A DNA stretch of 35,937 nucleotides. It comes from Clostridia bacterium BRH_c25 (GTDB taxonomy: Bacteria; Bacillota_A; Clostridia; Lutisporales; Lutisporaceae). The DNA lies in contig LOES01000142.1 in assembly GCA_001515955.1 (NCBI GenBank), positions 1 to 35,937 on the forward strand. Direction: 5' to 3'. The notes beneath the pieces were generated by a model. The model worked only from the letters and a program-made list of their open reading frames with translations. It searched no databases and was not told the DNA's origin. A program made the translations under genes and the position numbers. Numbering within the stretch: the first letter of the stretch is position 1; every line of letters begins with the position of its first letter. Below are positions 1-8,086 of the stretch, one piece after another.

Positions 1-193
1 TCCATCCCAGTCCTCCGAACAAGCCCCCAAAGCCGCCACACCCTCCAAGGCCTAGACGTGGGAGTATAAATACCAAAAGTATTATTATCCAAATCCATGA
101 ATTTTTAAATCCGAAAAACCCCCCAACAGGTGCCGGCAGTGTACCACACCCTGCGGCTGCTCCGGGATTGACCGTTCCAAATCCGCCTGCCAC
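1..193 (-). CDS. small Gly-rich single-membrane-span protein, truncated at the window edge (sporulation-type)
   Basis: An open frame of 64 codons starts at GTG 193 and runs off the left edge without a stop. An AAAGGGGG ribosome binding site lies 8 nt upstream of the GTG, and an in-frame TGA just before it excludes a longer product. The protein begins MAGGFGTVNPG, then has a hydrophobic stretch (about residues 33-43, WIWIIILLVFI) followed by a Gly/Phe/Leu-rich tail with GGCGGFGG. This composition resembles small Gly-rich membrane proteins of Clostridia and Bacillus spores (YjcZ-like), but no specific family is certain. A terminator separates it from the upstream GNAT gene, so it needs its own promoter. 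A possible sigma-K-like AC-N16-CATA lies around 237-263 but is weak. Confidence 0.55.
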   Translation of the reverse strand, partial: MAGGFGTVNPGAAAGCGTLPAPVGGFFGFKNSWIWIIILLVFILPRLGLGGCGGFGGLFGGLGW

Positions 194-290
194 AGTTCAA
201 ACCCCCTTTCAAAAAGGTTGTTCACCTTTCCACTTACATACTATGTACATATTTAGGTTTGGTTACAGTAAAAAGAAAGGTCCCGGTATA

Positions 291-316
291 AAAAAATAAA
301 GGGCTTCTAGCCCTTA
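291..316 (-). terminator. Rho-independent terminator of the ahcY-mtaD-gltX-phzF-GNAT run
   Basis: Read on the minus strand, AAGGGCT-AGA-AGCCCTT forms a 7-bp stem followed by TATTTTTTT. The GNAT stop codon (307-309) lies inside the stem, so the stem-loop ends the operon directly. Confidence 0.8.
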
Positions 317-810
317 AACTCATTCTCCAGCATCGACATTATAACCATCGAACGGTAACCATCCCCATGCTTCTTGCACTCCCTGAGCAGCCCCTCCTGT
401 AAAAAGCCCTCAGCGGTATAAAGACCTATTGCCCTTTCATTGTCGGCATATACATCCAGCCACAGCCTGTGATACTTAAGCACCTCGAAGCAGTATTTCT
501 TTATAAACCTTACGCTTATACGCCCATAGCCCTTCCCTTTGACAGATATGGCCATCCGCCGGAACTCCAACGCGCGGTCCTCTTCACCGACTCCGGCAAG
601 TATTATATAGCCTACAAGCTCACTGGAAGAAGCATTTATTACCGATATATGCATTTCATCCTCACGGTTTATTGCCTCCATATGTCTTTCTTTCGTCCAT
701 ACAAATACAAAATTGCTGTTATCCTTCTCTATACTGCTTATCAAGTCCAGATATTCCGGTCTGGTGAGGCAAAACATCAGTCCGTCCATTTCCATCAAAA
801 CGTTCTTCAC
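307..810 (-). CDS. GNAT-family N-acetyltransferase (RimJ/RimL-like)
   Basis: This 167-residue protein has the GNAT fold signature. The acetyl-CoA-binding motif A is RRMAISVKGKGYG (the V-x-G-x-G-x-G type) near residue 85-97, followed by a helix, then the LWLDVYADNERAIGLYTAEGF segment typical of RimJ/RimL-type acetyltransferases, where the N-x-x-A-x-x-L-Y-x-x-x-G-F pattern marks the C-terminal half. The substrate (a protein N-terminus, an amine or an antibiotic) cannot be deduced. The start is GTG 810, preceded by GGAGGGGGG; its GTGA overlaps the stop of the phzF-like gene by 4 nt, implying translational coupling. It is the last gene of the run and its stop codon sits in the terminator stem. 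Confidence 0.85.
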   Translation of the reverse strand: MKNVLMEMDGLMFCLTRPEYLDLISSIEKDNSNFVFVWTKERHMEAINREDEMHISVINASSSELVGYIILAGVGEEDRALEFRRMAISVKGKGYGRISVRFIKKYCFEVLKYHRLWLDVYADNERAIGLYTAEGFLQEGLLRECKKHGDGYRSMVIMSMLENEFKG

Positions 811-1655
811 AGCCTGTCCCCCCTCCCTGCAGATATTTCTCCTTTCATTACCACAACAGCATCACCGATAAATTCCAGTCTTCCGCCTCCGGCTATCCTT
901 ATCAGCAGCTCTCCACTTCTTTGGGATGCCTGCAGAGCCTTAAGCTCCTTTTTCCCCAATATTGCCGACCAGTAGGGAGCCAGCACCGTATGGACAGAGC
1001 CGGTAACCGGATCTTCATTGACACCTGCCCAGGGATTGAAATATCTTGATACAATATCATAACCGGCTTGTCCTTCCGCAGTAACCCCGACTCCCTTCAC
1101 AGGAAAGCATACCTTTACAGACTTCATTCTTTCAAAGTTAGGCCTGAGTTCTCTGATTTCCACCTCATTGTGGAGACGCACCACAAGCTTGCCGGTATTC
1201 CTGCCGTAAACAAGCTCCTTGTACTTTCTGATGCCCATGGCTTCCAGAAGGTCGGAGGAGGGCCCCGCCTCAAGAGGCTCATCCGCAGGAAAACCCATGG
1301 TGAAACCCCCGGCATGTCTCCGGCTTTCAAGCTGTCCGTTCACATATTTGAACAATATCCTTTCACCCTGGAAGCCCAGGCAGTCAAATATGACCTTGGC
1401 AGCAGCAAGAGTTGCATGTCCGCATAGAGGGACCTCAGTCTCCGGCGTAAACCATCTTATGGAATATTGAGCAATTCCCGCAAGGCTGACCTCTTCCAAG
1501 GGCTGTATAAATGTTGTTTCAGAAAGGTTCATTTCTGCAGCTATATCCTGCATAACCTCGTCTCCAAGCCTCCTGTCCACAATGCAGACAGCAGCCGGAT
1601 TGCCTTTGTACGCTTTACTGGTAAAGGCATCAACCTGATAGATAGGTATTCTCAA
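807..1655 (-). CDS. PhzF-family isomerase/epimerase
   Basis: The protein (282 aa) matches the PhzF/DapF-like two-lobed fold throughout: QVDAFTSKAYKGNPAAVC at the N-terminus, the catalytic glutamate in MNLSETTF (Glu46), then RWFTPETEVPLCGHATLA and near the C-terminus EDPVTGSVHTVLAPYW with QASQRSGEL. PhzF itself isomerises a phenazine precursor. Most clostridial members have no known substrate and there are no other phenazine genes here, so only the family is called. The start is TTG 1655, 6-7 nt after AGGGGGG. It lies 31 nt downstream of gltX and overlaps the GNAT gene, so it is probably co-transcribed from ahcY onward. Confidence 0.9.
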   Translation of the reverse strand: MRIPIYQVDAFTSKAYKGNPAAVCIVDRRLGDEVMQDIAAEMNLSETTFIQPLEEVSLAGIAQYSIRWFTPETEVPLCGHATLAAAKVIFDCLGFQGERILFKYVNGQLESRRHAGGFTMGFPADEPLEAGPSSDLLEAMGIRKYKELVYGRNTGKLVVRLHNEVEIRELRPNFERMKSVKVCFPVKGVGVTAEGQAGYDIVSRYFNPWAGVNEDPVTGSVHTVLAPYWSAILGKKELKALQASQRSGELLIRIAGGGRLEFIGDAVVVMKGEISAGRGDRL

Positions 1656-1686
1656 AATAATCCCCCCTATAATTGCAAGCTGATTC

Positions 1687-3357
1687 TTATCCGTTCACAA
1701 TTTTTCCAAACCTCTCCATGACTTTCTTTTCGCCCATTACCTGCATTACTTCGTAAAGATCGGGAGTATTTTTTCTATTTGTTGCAGCTACTCTGATAAC
1801 TCCTGTAACATCTCCTACATGGCCTTTATAGGTTCCCGGATTCTTCTTGAAGGTCTTTACATCTTTGGAATATCCCATGGCTTCACAGAATTCCTTTACT
1901 CTGTCAAACCACATATCCTTGGTATCTGTATGTGTATAGACCTTCGCATACTCGCTTATTATCCTCCTGACCTCTTGCGGAGACATTGTTTCCGGGAAGT
2001 TGTAGCCACTCTCCACATCTTTCGCAAACAGCTCGTCAAAGTAATAGAAAATATTCGGCTTTACATCCAGCCATTTTGCGAAGTCCTTCCTTGGCTTTTC
2101 ACCGCCTCTGTCAACATTCAATATTCTCTTCCCATATTGCCCATCTCTGCCGAGAAGCTCTCCAAGCTCAACATCATACTCCTTTGCCCATTCCAGGGAT
2201 GCATTGTAAACCTCTTCCCCGGACATGCGTGCAATGATATCCTTGCTCATATCTGTAAGCTTTATTATGTCAAACATCGCTCCGCTTACGCTCATTCTTT
2301 CCAGCTCAATTTTGAAGTTTGTATTGGGCTCCGTAGGGTTTTCCCTTCTCCAATCCTCAAAGTTGGAATTTATCAGATTCACCAGATACTCAATTACAGA
2401 AATGCTTGGAAAACCCTGCTCATGATAGAAGCTTACATCTGCCTCCGGATCCTTTCGCTTGCTGAGCTTTCTCTTGGAGGTGCCCTCAATTTTCATTACC
2501 GGGGAAATGTGCGCAAAGCAGGGCTTCTCCCATTCAAACATTTCAAAGAGCTGCACATGGAGCGAAGCTGAAGGCAGCCATTCATCACCTCTTACTACAT
2601 GAGTGGTCCTCATCAGATGATCATCTACAACGTGTGCGAAATGGTATGTAGGAAGCCCGTCGGATTTCACCAGCACCATGTCCTGATCATTTTCAGGCAT
2701 TTCCACATCACCCTTTACAAGATCCTTGAATACAAACCTGCTGTCCGTATTTTGCGGAGCTTTGACACGCAGTACAAAAGGCTTGCCCTTTGAAAGCTCT
2801 TCCTTTACCTGCTCCAGTGTGAAATTTCTGTGCACGGCATACTCTCCGTAATAGCCGATATTCACCTTGTTCTCTTCCTGCCTGGCTCTGATGCTATTCA
2901 GTTCTTCCTCCGAGCAGAAGCAGGGATATGCCAGACCCCTTTCCACCAGGCGCTTGGCGAACACCTTGTATACGCCTGTCCTTTCGCTCTGCTTGTATGG
3001 ACCGTAGCTTCCCTTTTCATCGTCAGCATCGGTTACACCTTCGTCAAAGTTGACCCCGAAGCTTGAAAGAGCCTGCACTATATTGGCAACACCGCCTCCT
3101 ACCTCACGCTTCTTATCTGTATCCTCCACCCTCAGGAAGCACACACCGTTGCTCTGATGTCCAAGCCTCTCCGATACGAGAGCTGCATACAGGCTCCCCA
3201 TATGTACATAGCCTGTTGGACTTGGGGCAAACCTGGTCACCTTTGCTCCCTCAGGCAGCTTTCTTTTTGGATATAACAGCTCATAATATTCAGGAGCTCT
3301 TTCGGTATCCGGAAACAGCAAATCTGCCAATTCTTTATTCTCTGTCAAGTTATGCAT
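1687..3357 (-). CDS. gltX: glutamyl-tRNA synthetase
   Basis: Class I aminoacyl-tRNA synthetase that charges tRNA-Glu (or non-discriminatingly also tRNA-Gln) in the cytoplasm. The HIGH-type motif is PSPTGYVHMGS (HMGS at residues 52-55) and the KMSKS-type motif is KLSKR (297-301). RVEDTDKKR and VRGDEWLPSASLHVQLFE are typical of the GlxRS family. At 556 aa it is longer than the usual 465-490 aa GltX, with about 40 extra residues before the first motif and an extended C-terminal half, a longer form also seen in some clostridia. The start is ATG 3357 with AAAGGCGG upstream. It lies 33 nt after mtaD; no T-box is seen in this short gap, so expression probably follows the ahcY-mtaD transcript. Confidence 0.93.
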   Translation of the reverse strand: MHNLTENKELADLLFPDTERAPEYYELLYPKRKLPEGAKVTRFAPSPTGYVHMGSLYAALVSERLGHQSNGVCFLRVEDTDKKREVGGGVANIVQALSSFGVNFDEGVTDADDEKGSYGPYKQSERTGVYKVFAKRLVERGLAYPCFCSEEELNSIRARQEENKVNIGYYGEYAVHRNFTLEQVKEELSKGKPFVLRVKAPQNTDSRFVFKDLVKGDVEMPENDQDMVLVKSDGLPTYHFAHVVDDHLMRTTHVVRGDEWLPSASLHVQLFEMFEWEKPCFAHISPVMKIEGTSKRKLSKRKDPEADVSFYHEQGFPSISVIEYLVNLINSNFEDWRRENPTEPNTNFKIELERMSVSGAMFDIIKLTDMSKDIIARMSGEEVYNASLEWAKEYDVELGELLGRDGQYGKRILNVDRGGEKPRKDFAKWLDVKPNIFYYFDELFAKDVESGYNFPETMSPQEVRRIISEYAKVYTHTDTKDMWFDRVKEFCEAMGYSKDVKTFKKNPGTYKGHVGDVTGVIRVAATNRKNTPDLYEVMQVMGEKKVMERFGKIVNG

Positions 3358-3390
3358 TATAACAAACCGCCTTTCGTAAGTGAAAATCTA

Positions 3391-4686
3391 TCATTCTGTA
3401 AGCTTCGTGGCCCATTTCTGGGCTTTATACAGTATTCTTTCCTCGTCAAGGGTAATAAGATGCCCGTCCTCCATTACCAAATTGCCGTCAATTATGACCG
3501 TCTCTACATCTGCAGAGCTTCCGGAATAGACAATAGCTGATTTTATGTTGTACTTCGGGTAATAATGGGCCTTTTCAGTGTTCATCACTATAATATCTGC
3601 AGCACTTCCCAGAGAAAGTGTTCCCACATTTTCAAACCCCAAAGCCCTGGCACCGCTTACAGCAGCCATTTTCATAATCTGATCCACCGGCAGTGCCGTA
3701 GGATCCTCAGTATGGATCTTCTGCAGATAGGTTGCCATCCTCATTTCTTCCAGCATGTCAAGATTATTGTTGCTGGAAGCCCCATCAGTACCCAGACATA
3801 CATTTATGCCTTTTTCCAGCATTTTGACCACCGGTGCGATACCGCTTGCCAGCTTCATATTGCTGCCCGGATTATGCACTACATTTACCTTTTGCGCTGC
3901 CAATATGTCCATATCCGCATCATCTACAACAACACAGTGGGCCGCTATGGTCCTCTCATTGAGAAGTCCGAGGCCGTCGAGATATCTGACCGGCGAGCAG
4001 CCGTGCTTATCAATGCAGCCTTTTACTTCTTCCTTTGTCTCTGAAAGATGTATCTGTATCGGTATCCCCAGTTCCCGGGACTTTCCGGCTATTTTCCCAA
4101 GATATTCCTCTGAGCAGGTATATATGGAGTGAGGTCCCAGCATCACCTTTATACGCCCGTTGCAGCTGTTGTGATATTTTCCATACAGCTCTAGATTCTC
4201 ACGGAGCCTGCAATCAAGCTCTTCTCCCCCTGACTCTCCCTGAAGCCCTCTGGACAGAACAGCTCTCATACCTGACTCAGAAGCCGCACGGGCACTGTTC
4301 TCCATGAAGAAATACATATCTGTAAAGGTTGTCGTTCCACCTTTGATCATCTCAACCATGGCAAGAAGACTTCCCCAATATACCGCCTCATCCGTCAGCT
4401 TGTCTTCCAGTGGAAATATCTTTTTAAACAACCAATCCATAAGCTTCATATCATCGGCATAGTTCCTGAACAATGTCATGGCAAGGTGATTATGGGCATT
4501 CACAAAGCCGGGCATCACAGTCCTGCCCTTACAGTCAATCACCTTTGAATACCCTGCCTCAAGGCTCTGCTCCCCACTGCCGATATAATCAATTTTATTA
4601 TCCCTTATTCCAATACTGCCTTGCTGTATTATGTCATCATTTTCGTTAAGCGTTACAATCTGTGCGTTTTTCAGAAATATATCCAT
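3391..4686 (-). CDS. mtaD: 5'-methylthioadenosine/S-adenosylhomocysteine deaminase
   Basis: An amidohydrolase-superfamily metalloenzyme (431 aa) that deaminates S-adenosylhomocysteine, methylthioadenosine or related 5'-deoxyadenosines to their inosyl forms. The metal-binding HxH is in MPGFVNAHNHLAM (His65, His67). Further ligands appear in the IQIHLSET segment, the IAAHCVVVDD segment and CLGTDGASSNNNLDM. The AHNHLAMTLFRNYADDMKLMDWL region (split here only for description) is characteristic of MtaD/SAH deaminases rather than guanine deaminases. It begins 3 nt after the ahcY stop, so the two are co-translated. The pairing suggests that SAH is deaminated before hydrolysis. Confidence 0.92.
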   Translation of the reverse strand: MDIFLKNAQIVTLNENDDIIQQGSIGIRDNKIDYIGSGEQSLEAGYSKVIDCKGRTVMPGFVNAHNHLAMTLFRNYADDMKLMDWLFKKIFPLEDKLTDEAVYWGSLLAMVEMIKGGTTTFTDMYFFMENSARAASESGMRAVLSRGLQGESGGEELDCRLRENLELYGKYHNSCNGRIKVMLGPHSIYTCSEEYLGKIAGKSRELGIPIQIHLSETKEEVKGCIDKHGCSPVRYLDGLGLLNERTIAAHCVVVDDADMDILAAQKVNVVHNPGSNMKLASGIAPVVKMLEKGINVCLGTDGASSNNNLDMLEEMRMATYLQKIHTEDPTALPVDQIMKMAAVSGARALGFENVGTLSLGSAADIIVMNTEKAHYYPKYNIKSAIVYSGSSADVETVIIDGNLVMEDGHLITLDEERILYKAQKWATKLTE

Positions 4687-4689
4687 GCG

Positions 4690-5943
4690 TTATTCTCCCC
4701 AGCCTCTAAGATATTCCTGCTGCTCTTCTGTAAGCTTGTCTATCCTTATACCGAGAGCATCAAGCTTCATATGGGCAACCTTTTTGTCTATGTCCTCCGG
4801 CACTTCATATACCTTGTTCTGAAGCTTCCCCTTGCTGCTGCTTATGTACCTTGCAGAAAGGGCCTGAAGTGCAAAGCTCATATCCATTATTTCAGCCGGA
4901 TGGCCGTCTCCTGCAGCAAGATTCACAAGCCTGCCCTCTGCAAGAAGGTTTATTATCCTGCCATCCTCCATAACATATCCCATAATGTTATTTCTCATTA
5001 CCTTTTTCTCTTTGCTCATTGAATCAAGATCGGGCTTCCATATCTCCACGTCAAAATGCCCGGCATTAGCGAGCACCACTCCATTCTTCATGATTTTATA
5101 ATGTCTTTCCGTGATAACCTTTTCGCAGCCGGTAACAGTAACGAAGAAATCCCCAATAGGAGCCGCATCATCCATGGACATCACCCTGAACCCGTCCATA
5201 TATGCCTCAATAGCCTTTATAGGGTCTATTTCACATACTATTACATTTGCACCAAGGCCCTTGGCTTTCATAGCAACGCCCTTGCCGCACCAGCCATAGC
5301 CTATTACAACTACATTTTTGCCGGCAACTATAAGATTTGTTGTTCTCATTATTCCATCCCACACCGACTGCCCTGTACCGTACCTGTTGTCAAAAAGATG
5401 TTTGCAGTAGGCATCATTTACAGAAATCATCGGGAACTTCAGAAGCCCCTCTCTGTCTCTGGCTTTAAGCCTAAGAACTCCAGTGGTAGTCTCCTCGCTG
5501 CCTCCGATTACAGCAGGGAGCAGCTCCTGCCTTTCTCCATGGAGCAGGTGTACCAGGTCGCCTCCGTCGTCAATAACTATATCCGGGCCGATATCCAGCG
5601 CTGCATTAAGATGTTGGGTATATTCCTCGGTCGTTGCATTATACCATGCATACACATTAAGCCCATCCTCCACCAGTGCTGCTGCAACATCATCCTGGGT
5701 GGAGAGGGGATTGCTGCCTGTAACCGAAACCTCTGCTCCTCCGGCTTTCAACACCTTGGAAAGGTATGCGGTTTTTGCCTCAAGATGAATGGACATGACT
5801 ATCTTTCTGCCTGCAAAGGGCTGTTCTTTTATGAATTCCTTCTCTATGACTGAAAGTACAGGCATGTAGCCTTTTACCCACTCTATTTTTCTATGTCCCG
5901 ACTCTGCTTTTTTGATATCCCTGATTATACTCTCTCTCATCAT
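4690..5943 (-). CDS. ahcY: adenosylhomocysteinase-family NAD enzyme (possibly S-inosylhomocysteine hydrolase)
   Basis: SAH hydrolase family (417 aa), which removes the product inhibitor left by SAM-dependent methyltransferases. Visible catalytic residues are His53, the DDGGDLVHL segment, Glu151 in SEETTTGV, Lys169 and Asp177 in KFPMISVNDAY. The NAD-binding Rossmann loop GYGWCGKG is at 215-222, followed by CEIDPIKAIEAYMDGF. The short length, the GYGWCGKG loop and the HLEAKT segment around the catalytic His match the Thermotoga/archaeal branch rather than the longer eukaryote-like enzymes, and there is no terminal KPxxYRY latch (it ends YLRGWGE). That branch includes enzymes acting on S-inosylhomocysteine, consistent with mtaD immediately downstream. 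The start is ATG 5943 behind GGAGGGTGAG. Confidence 0.9.
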   Translation of the reverse strand: MMRESIIRDIKKAESGHRKIEWVKGYMPVLSVIEKEFIKEQPFAGRKIVMSIHLEAKTAYLSKVLKAGGAEVSVTGSNPLSTQDDVAAALVEDGLNVYAWYNATTEEYTQHLNAALDIGPDIVIDDGGDLVHLLHGERQELLPAVIGGSEETTTGVLRLKARDREGLLKFPMISVNDAYCKHLFDNRYGTGQSVWDGIMRTTNLIVAGKNVVVIGYGWCGKGVAMKAKGLGANVIVCEIDPIKAIEAYMDGFRVMSMDDAAPIGDFFVTVTGCEKVITERHYKIMKNGVVLANAGHFDVEIWKPDLDSMSKEKKVMRNNIMGYVMEDGRIINLLAEGRLVNLAAGDGHPAEIMDMSFALQALSARYISSSKGKLQNKVYEVPEDIDKKVAHMKLDALGIRIDKLTEEQQEYLRGWGE

Positions 5944-5965
5944 TACTCACCCTCCATTATAATAA

Positions 5966-5996
5966 TAGTCTCTAGTCGCTAGTCTTTAGTCTCTAG
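5966..5996. repeat. tandem heptanucleotide repeat (TAGTCTC-type, 4 copies)
   Basis: Four 7-nt units follow one another: TAGTCTC, TAGTCGC, TAGTCTT, TAGTCTC, then a partial TAG. They lie between the ahcY ribosome binding site and the palindromes at 6000-6050. The function is unknown. Confidence 0.75.
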
Positions 5997-5999
5997 AGC

Positions 6000-6050
6000 G
6001 GGCGACCACTGGTCGCCCCTACAGAAGAACGCATGCAATGCGTTCCCTAC
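6000..6050. repeat. two GTAGGG-tagged palindromes
   Basis: GGGCGACCA-C-TGGTCGCCC (6000-6018) has perfect 9-bp arms and is followed by CTAC. GAACGCAT-GCA-ATGCGTTC (6027-6045) has perfect 8-bp arms and is followed by CCTAC. Both are the same kind of palindrome plus (C)CCTAC tail found at 11387-11436 and 21554-21576. Confidence 0.8.
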
Positions 6051-6054
6051 ATCC

Positions 6055-6089
6055 CATAGCCCATTGCCTATTGCCTATTGCCCATTGCC
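6055..6089. repeat. tandem heptanucleotide repeat (YATTGCC-type, 5 copies) overlapping the MFS gene end
   Basis: Five 7-nt units: CATAGCC, CATTGCC, TATTGCC, TATTGCC, CATTGCC. On the minus strand the third and fourth units supply the TAG stop of the MFS gene (6075-6077) and its last residues GNGQ. Confidence 0.8.
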
Positions 6090-7289
6090 AGTAAGTATAT
6101 ATTCTCCCTTTTTCACGTAGGTAATGCATATGAATGCCAGCAGGAAGAAGCATAATGCCAGTATGAAAAGCACCCCATACCCCACAAGGTCGATAAGCTT
6201 TCCAAAAAGCGGCGGTCCCAGAATTGCCGCCATTGAAGAAAAGAAATAGTAAAGTCCTGTATAAGCTCCGATTTTATTGTCAGTTGTCATTTCCACCACC
6301 ATGGGATAAGAGTTTATATTTACAAAAGCCCAGAACATGCCTCCTATAAGCATAAGACCCCTAATTACCGCTATATCCTTGAAAAACAATATCGCTCCAA
6401 ATATTATCATCATTCCTACAAGCCCTATCTTTATTGTTCTCTTCCTGCCTATTTTTGTGGCTATAAAGCCGCTGGGTATGGCAAATACAAGGAAGGAGAA
6501 GGAGAAAAATCCCAGAGTAAGCGCTGCGGCGCTCTCCTTTATCCCAAGGTACTTGACTCCATAAAGGGTGAACAGCGCTTCAATTCCCTGATAGCCTATG
6601 AACCAGAAGAAAATTGCAAACAATATGAATAAGGCGCTCTTATCTCTGTCGGACAGAATTTCCTTAAAGGCGAATATAATTCCCGACTTCCCTTTAGCTT
6701 CCGGTGCCGGTGCGGCTGGCTCCTTTATTGTTTTGTAAAGAATTATTATGGCAAATATCATTAACAGGGACGTGCCCATAAATGGCATGTGCCTGTCATA
6801 ATCATATATTCTGGAGCCGATAAAATAAGCCAACAGCGCACCAAAGCCACCCATGAAGTTTATTATTCCATTGGCCTTGCTTCTCAGGGGGGATGGCGTA
6901 AGATCCGGCATAAGCGCTACCGTAGGAGCCCTGTATACGCTCATTGTTATGTTGAAGCACATTACTATGGTTATAAGGCTGACAAGGTTGAACTCGTAGG
7001 GTATAAGCAGGAAAAAGGCAGCGGATACCGGTATTCCTATAAGCAGAAAGGGCATTCTCCTGCCATGCTTCGTATTTGTCCTGTCGCTAAGTGCCCCAAA
7101 AAATGGCTGAAGTGTTATGGCCGCTATGTTGTCAAAGGTCATAATCAAGCCGATTATAAAAGCACTGCTTATGTATTTGTTAAGAAATATCGGTACAAAG
7201 GAATTATAGAGGGACCATGTGATGCTTATGCAGAAGAAGCCCAACCCCAATAAAAAGGTATTTTTGTAATTCAGCTTGCTGTTATTCAA
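6075..7289 (-). CDS. major facilitator superfamily transporter (GPH/SLC45-like)
   Basis: A polytopic membrane protein (404 aa from the chosen start) with about 12 hydrophobic spans. The MFS loop 2-3 signature is GALSDRTNTKHGRRMPFLLIG near residue 65-85, and the equivalent second-half loop is FIATKIGRKRTIKIG. The GRRMPF form is typical of the GPH/sucrose-symporter-like MFS group, so a sugar or glycoside is plausible but unproven. TTG 7289 is preferred because AGGAG lies 8 nt upstream; the in-frame GTG at 7298 abuts that site. It lies 17 nt behind gdpD, and both genes share an almost identical AGGAGTG(C/A)TCGGATTG start region. The stop codon falls inside a heptanucleotide repeat, so the C-terminus may have been reset by repeat insertion or expansion. 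Confidence 0.85.
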   Translation of the reverse strand: MNNSKLNYKNTFLLGLGFFCISITWSLYNSFVPIFLNKYISSAFIIGLIMTFDNIAAITLQPFFGALSDRTNTKHGRRMPFLLIGIPVSAAFFLLIPYEFNLVSLITIVMCFNITMSVYRAPTVALMPDLTPSPLRSKANGIINFMGGFGALLAYFIGSRIYDYDRHMPFMGTSLLMIFAIIILYKTIKEPAAPAPEAKGKSGIIFAFKEILSDRDKSALFILFAIFFWFIGYQGIEALFTLYGVKYLGIKESAAALTLGFFSFSFLVFAIPSGFIATKIGRKRTIKIGLVGMMIIFGAILFFKDIAVIRGLMLIGGMFWAFVNINSYPMVVEMTTDNKIGAYTGLYYFFSSMAAILGPPLFGKLIDLVGYGVLFILALCFFLLAFICITYVKKGEYILTGNGQ

Positions 7290-7306
7290 TCCGAGCACTC
7301 CTCTCT

Positions 7307-8056
7307 CTATTTTCTCAGAGCCTCCAATATCCTGTCGGGGTAATTGGTTATTATCCCGTCAACTCCCATTTTCGAAAGCCTCACTGCCGACTTTGGATCA
7401 TCCACTGTGAAAACATTTATTATATGCCCTCTGGCCTTAAGCTCGCCGGCAATCTCAGGCACCAAAGCAAGGTAAAAAGGATGGGCACATTCACAGCCCA
7501 GGGATTTCATGTAATTCCATGGCTCATAAAGACCTTCCATATAAAGTATTCCGGTTTTGACGGAAGGACTTAACTCCTTGCACTTCTTCACCGAGTAATG
7601 ATTGAAGGAGGAAATTATCACCTTTTTCCAGAGCCCGAAGGCGGCTATCTGATCCATAACCTTCTGCTCAATCCCGGGGTATTGGACTATACCGCTTTTT
7701 ATTTCAATATTCAGGAGCAGACCGTTATCCTTTACCAACTCAAGCAGCTCCAAAAGCCGAGGTATTTTCTCCCCCCTGAATTCATTTCCGAACCAGCCTC
7801 CTGCATCAAGAGTCTTTAGTTCATCATAACTCAAGTCCTTTATAAAGCCTTTACCGTTTGTAGTCCTTTCCAGGGTTTCATCATGGCAGATGACAAGACG
7901 TCCGTCCCTTGTCATCTGCACATCGCACTCTATCCCATGGCTGCCCAGCTCCACAGCCCTTTTGAAAGCCGCCATGGTATTTTCCGGAGCATAGCCGGAA
8001 GCCCCTCTGTGTGCATATACAAGTGTCCCTGCTGCTTTTCCAAAGTCACTTGACAA
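7307..8056 (-). CDS. glycerophosphodiester phosphodiesterase
   Basis: GDPD family TIM-barrel enzyme that hydrolyses glycerophosphodiesters to sn-glycerol-3-phosphate and an alcohol. Hallmarks are YAHRGASGYAPENTMAAF (catalytic HRG...PENT near residue 15), GIECDVQMTRDGRLVICHDETLERTTNG (metal ligands E/D and second catalytic His) and LNIEIKSG. No signal peptide is seen, so it should be cytoplasmic. TTG 8056 is chosen because AGGAG sits 8 nt upstream; the GTG at 8065 overlaps that site. It lies 30 nt downstream of the lon-like gene and just upstream of the MFS gene, so uptake of its substrate by the MFS protein is possible but unproven. Confidence 0.92.
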   Translation of the reverse strand: MSSDFGKAAGTLVYAHRGASGYAPENTMAAFKRAVELGSHGIECDVQMTRDGRLVICHDETLERTTNGKGFIKDLSYDELKTLDAGGWFGNEFRGEKIPRLLELLELVKDNGLLLNIEIKSGIVQYPGIEQKVMDQIAAFGLWKKVIISSFNHYSVKKCKELSPSVKTGILYMEGLYEPWNYMKSLGCECAHPFYLALVPEIAGELKARGHIINVFTVDDPKSAVRLSKMGVDGIITNYPDRILEALRK

Positions 8057-8086
8057 TCCGATCACTCCTAATCAATAGATTATTAT

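Noticed and set aside
3358..3390. T-box upstream of gltX
   Set aside because: The gap is only 33 nt and lacks the TGGGTGG motif or a terminator stem.
6055..6089. Short regular repeats as a CRISPR array
   Set aside because: Units are 7 nt, directly tandem, with no spacers and no cas genes nearby.
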